Positions 61,567 to 64,000 of a stretch of DNA of 64,000 bases are shown here, in pieces. The first letter of the stretch is position 1, and the number at the start of each line of letters is the position of its first letter. The translations under genes were made by a program, and so were the position numbers. Where the stretch lies: the NCBI GenBank assembly GCA_030430075.1, contig JAUIGN010000026.1, positions 40,918 through 104,917 of the forward strand, given 5' to 3'. The notes under the pieces were generated by a model. The model had not been told where the DNA came from. It saw only the letters and a program-made list of their open reading frames with translations, and made no database searches. The stretch comes from a bacterium (GTDB lineage: Bacteria; Planctomycetota; Planctomycetia; Pirellulales; Pirellulaceae).

Positions 61567-63558
61567 ATGCGTTTTCCAGAACGGTACGGCACGGCTTATA
61601 ACAAGGGCTTTCCAGAGACCCTGTTCGATGGAACGCTGACTTCGCCGATTCCGCTGAAAGAAGTAACTTGCGAGGCCGCCAGCGCCGAATTGGTCGGTGG
61701 CTACTGCTCCGAGCGATTCGACGTAAATGGACAGCAGTTACAACCTTTCGCACAAGAGTACGAACTGTTGGACTTATTGGCCGGTGACGCCCCACCTCGC
61801 ACGATCTTTGTTACCGGGGACGCAGGGTGCGGCAAGTCGACATTTCTGCGGTTCGTTTTCGGCTTTCTCAGGTATTACTGGGAAGATATTCGAGCAATGA
61901 GTTTTAGTTACTGGCGTGATGCTGCACAACTGTCGGCACCGACGCCGTCACGAAACCGATGGGTAGTTCTCGATGTCGCTCTCGAACAGACTTCTGACCC
62001 CGAAGGAACGGTCGCGAGTGCCTGCGCAAACATGCGGCGTCAGCTCCTTGGTGTCTATCCGAATTTACTTCAAGAGGATGAGTGGGCAATGATTCGCGCC
62101 GATCGGAAACTGACATCGCGACCAGACGAAGTGCAGGCGGAGGCCTTGAAACGCCAGGCGGATTTTCTTCAAATTGATGATGACAAAGCACGCGATTTCT
62201 GCCGAATGGCATTCTACTATCTTCGTTTCACACGTGAGCCCGCATCGGAACGGATTCCGTTGGTATTGATAGTAGATGATAGCGATTTGATGGGGGCGGA
62301 TCATGTGGGAGAGGTGATGCGACGTCTCGAAGGGACCGTAGTTGACGCTGACCACGAGTCCGATATAGCAGTTTCGAGGCAAAGCCTGTCAATTATCCAT
62401 GCTGTGCGTCCGGACACCTACGATAGACGGCTGGACTATCACGTTGGACTGGCCAAGAGTCACAAGATCGAGTTAGGCAGAGTGAATTCCAGTATCGTTG
62501 TCGATGACTGTTCGAAGCGGTTTATTAAATTGGTTACAGAGGATGCGGACGACTTGGAGGACGAGATTACTCCTGATGAGCACGCGACATATTCAATACC
62601 GATACCAGGACTATTGGTTCCAAGAGTAGCACAGGGGATCTGTCGTGCTGCGTCAGGAGGATTCGACGACAAGGCTCGGTCGAAGCACGTCGCAACAACG
62701 ATCATTGCTCCTCTTGGTGGAAACTCATTGCGACGAATCAAACGATGTCAGAAACGCATCGCAAGTAGCATTGCCATTGAGAATCGCATTCGCGCAGGCG
62801 AGTCTGTCAGCAACTACGACGTCCTCTTCGGCTTGATTGCCGGCGATAATGGAGCGTCGGAAGCTCTAAAGGACTCAAAGGGTGTCGGCGAGTGGTTCCC
62901 TAAGGGTGGTCACCCAAATGAGACATTTCTTCACACTGGTTTCGTGTTAGGCTCGTTGTTAAGCGGAGGAGAGGAGCGATATAGCTGGAAGCTACTCGAG
63001 TCGAACTGCGCCGCGTTGATGTTGGGCGACGTCAGCGAAACGCTCGCAAGGCTCATACAGTTTGGTTACGTAGGGCGACACCGAAACGACAAGTCGTTCA
63101 GGTGTAGTAAGCCGGCCCTAAAAGCTCTGTTGGATCTTATCATTCATCCGGCGTACGTGGATCTCACGGCGGCCCGCATTCTGGCGATACCTGAGCAGTA
63201 CCACCGTGGACGACGCCAATTATTGGCAGCAGATGCAAAGACTACATTCTCGAATAGCCTTCAGTTTCTTCGCGACTTTCGCGAGCACGAAAGCAACTGG
63301 ATTATGGAACTGCAAACTAGGTGCAATAAATCTCTTGTCGAAGAAAAGGCCATGATTCGTTGTTTCGAAACACTGGCGCTCCCCGTCATGAGCGAGAGAA
63401 TGCGATTTGGCTATATTGACAGGCTACGTGGGCTGGCTGCTAACGACGCCGTCGGAGAGAGCCTTCGCGACGTTGCCATGGAAATGAGCAAGGAGTACTT
63501 GAATATGGGTGCACCACAGCAGCACGCAATCTGGAGTGCAGCCGATCTAGGTCGATAA
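61567..63558 (+). CDS. Large P-loop NTPase, unclassified
   Basis: A 663-residue protein. Walker A GDAGCGKS at residues 84-91 (Lys90) and Walker B LVLIVDDSD (232-240) are clear; SIIHAVRPDTYDRR (275-288) may hold a sensor Arg. The spacing of about 150 residues between A and B is long, as in STAND/KAP-type or other multi-domain ATPases. The C-terminal half (after 430) includes NYDVLFGLIAGDNG and LARLIQFGYVGRHRN, winged-helix-like, then helical repeats. No family is recognised. It follows the TIM-barrel gene by 73 bases in the same direction. Role as sensor or activator of the channel is inference. Confidence 0.7.
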   Translation: MRFPERYGTAYNKGFPETLFDGTLTSPIPLKEVTCEAASAELVGGYCSERFDVNGQQLQPFAQEYELLDLLAGDAPPRTIFVTGDAGCGKSTFLRFVFGFLRYYWEDIRAMSFSYWRDAAQLSAPTPSRNRWVVLDVALEQTSDPEGTVASACANMRRQLLGVYPNLLQEDEWAMIRADRKLTSRPDEVQAEALKRQADFLQIDDDKARDFCRMAFYYLRFTREPASERIPLVLIVDDSDLMGADHVGEVMRRLEGTVVDADHESDIAVSRQSLSIIHAVRPDTYDRRLDYHVGLAKSHKIELGRVNSSIVVDDCSKRFIKLVTEDADDLEDEITPDEHATYSIPIPGLLVPRVAQGICRAASGGFDDKARSKHVATTIIAPLGGNSLRRIKRCQKRIASSIAIENRIRAGESVSNYDVLFGLIAGDNGASEALKDSKGVGEWFPKGGHPNETFLHTGFVLGSLLSGGEERYSWKLLESNCAALMLGDVSETLARLIQFGYVGRHRNDKSFRCSKPALKALLDLIIHPAYVDLTAARILAIPEQYHRGRRQLLAADAKTTFSNSLQFLRDFREHESNWIMELQTRCNKSLVEEKAMIRCFETLALPVMSERMRFGYIDRLRGLAANDAVGESLRDVAMEMSKEYLNMGAPQQHAIWSAADLGR

Positions 63559-63579
63559 TCAACCGCGGGTGTACGAAAT

Positions 63580-64000
63580 GGGGTCAGGTCGTGACATTTA
63601 ACTTTGTATCGTTAGGCTTGGTCCGATGGCGCGGCACTTACGTATCGAGACGGCGAACGGTCTGTATCATGTGACGGCCCGCGGTTGGGAGCGGGGGGTG
63701 ATCGTCGATAGTGAACGGGATCGTGAAGATTGGTTGCGGCTCCTTGACCGAGTGGCCGCCCGGTCCAGTTGGTGCGTTTTCTCCTGGGTGTTGATGAGCA
63801 ATCATTTTCATCTGTTTTTGCGTACGCCCGAGCCGAACTTGTCGGCGGGAATGCACGATTTGAATTCCGGTTACGCCAGTCTGTTCAATCGTCGCTATCG
63901 CCGCTCGGGCTCGCTGTTCCAAGGTCGGTTCAAAGCGATCCTGGTCGAGGATCAGAGCCACGCCTGGGAGTTGAGCCGGTACATCCACCTCAATCCGGTG
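63580..64000 (+). mobile_element. RAYT/IS200-like element, copy 2 (runs off right edge)
   Basis: Its left end GGGGTCAGGTCGTGACATTTAAC (63580-63602) differs from that of copy 1 by one base, and the distance to the transposase ATG is the same in both. Similarity with copy 1 begins at TACGAAATG, at 57976 and 63572. The right end is beyond the window. Confidence 0.85.
63626..64000 (+). CDS. REP-associated tyrosine transposase, copy 2 (partial)
   Basis: The first 125 codons of a second copy, open to the window end. Compared with copy 1 only about ten nucleotides and five residues differ (Met10 to Thr, Arg to Gly in WERxV, Arg to Cys and Leu to Phe in SSWxVxSW, Val to Leu in KAIxVED). The HUH motif NHFHLFL is present, and the frame reaches YIHLNPV with the catalytic Tyr. 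Several substitutions fall in otherwise conserved positions, so this copy may be the older or less active one. Same orientation as copy 1. Confidence 0.9.
   Translation, partial: MARHLRIETANGLYHVTARGWERGVIVDSERDREDWLRLLDRVAARSSWCVFSWVLMSNHFHLFLRTPEPNLSAGMHDLNSGYASLFNRRYRRSGSLFQGRFKAILVEDQSHAWELSRYIHLNPV

Noticed and set aside
57984..64000. Calling the whole region a proven composite transposon
   Set aside because: The right end of copy 2 is outside the window, no target-site duplication can be read, and RAYT elements are not known to form classical composites, so only the bracketing is reported.

Overview
The window reads as chromosomal DNA of a planctomycete, probably of the Pirellulales/Pirellulaceae type. 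The indicators are a PSD1-type cytochrome protein paired with a DUF1501 Tat protein, two secreted sulfatases, a DUF1559 pseudopilin-like protein, an SHD1/PQQ-propeller protein, a GC-rich composition and long intergenic spacers full of private repeats. No assembly or database was consulted; family names come from visible motifs and length.

Layout. 1-3923 (minus): a DNA-repair block with the start of an SbcC/YhaN-like ATPase (runs off the left edge), a metallophosphoesterase-fold partner that has lost most active-site residues, and a UvrD/Rep-type helicase. 4593-8845: two divergent sulfatases and an aldo/keto reductase. 9553-12827: ribosomal protein bS21, a YbaK-type deacylase and a phosphotransferase/zeta-kinase fusion protein. 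13120-18034: PSD1 + DUF1501 pair. 18856-22504: a three-gene ExbB/ExbD-like membrane motor operon. 23147-35691 (minus): seven consecutive exported amidohydrolase-fold genes (nine domains), only one of which keeps the HxH metal site. 35955-45438: DinB-like protein, nucleoside-type MFS transporter, CBS protein with an HEPN-like Rx4H motif, aminotransferase, di-haem peroxidase lipoprotein with a Glu-Pro-Lys-Pro tract, a small lipoprotein, a DUF1559 protein and a membrane protein. 45446-51971: housekeeping genes hisG, hisI, queC, yraN, rplS, trmD, rpsP, ffh. 52216-57792: Nramp-like transporter lacking the DPGN motif, PQQ-propeller protein, AIM24-like protein, a lipoprotein joining a CX5R phosphatase domain to a cytochrome c'-like domain, and a small zinc ribbon. 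57984-64000: an accessory island of lower GC, bounded by two about 97 % identical REP-type tyrosine transposase elements, carrying a pentapeptide-repeat potassium channel, a TIM-barrel protein and a P-loop NTPase.

Two regions are the best candidates for an undescribed system. One is the bracketed channel/TIM-barrel/NTPase island, whose composition and location resemble phage-defence cargo although no member matches a defence system I can name. The other is the exported amidohydrolase-fold operon made mostly of apparent pseudoenzymes around one intact enzyme. Further unusual material includes four related intergenic repeat arrays, several 17-bp-period tandem repeats, a dispersed repeat with an imperfect hairpin, and a pair of intergenic fragments whose differences show protein-level conservation.
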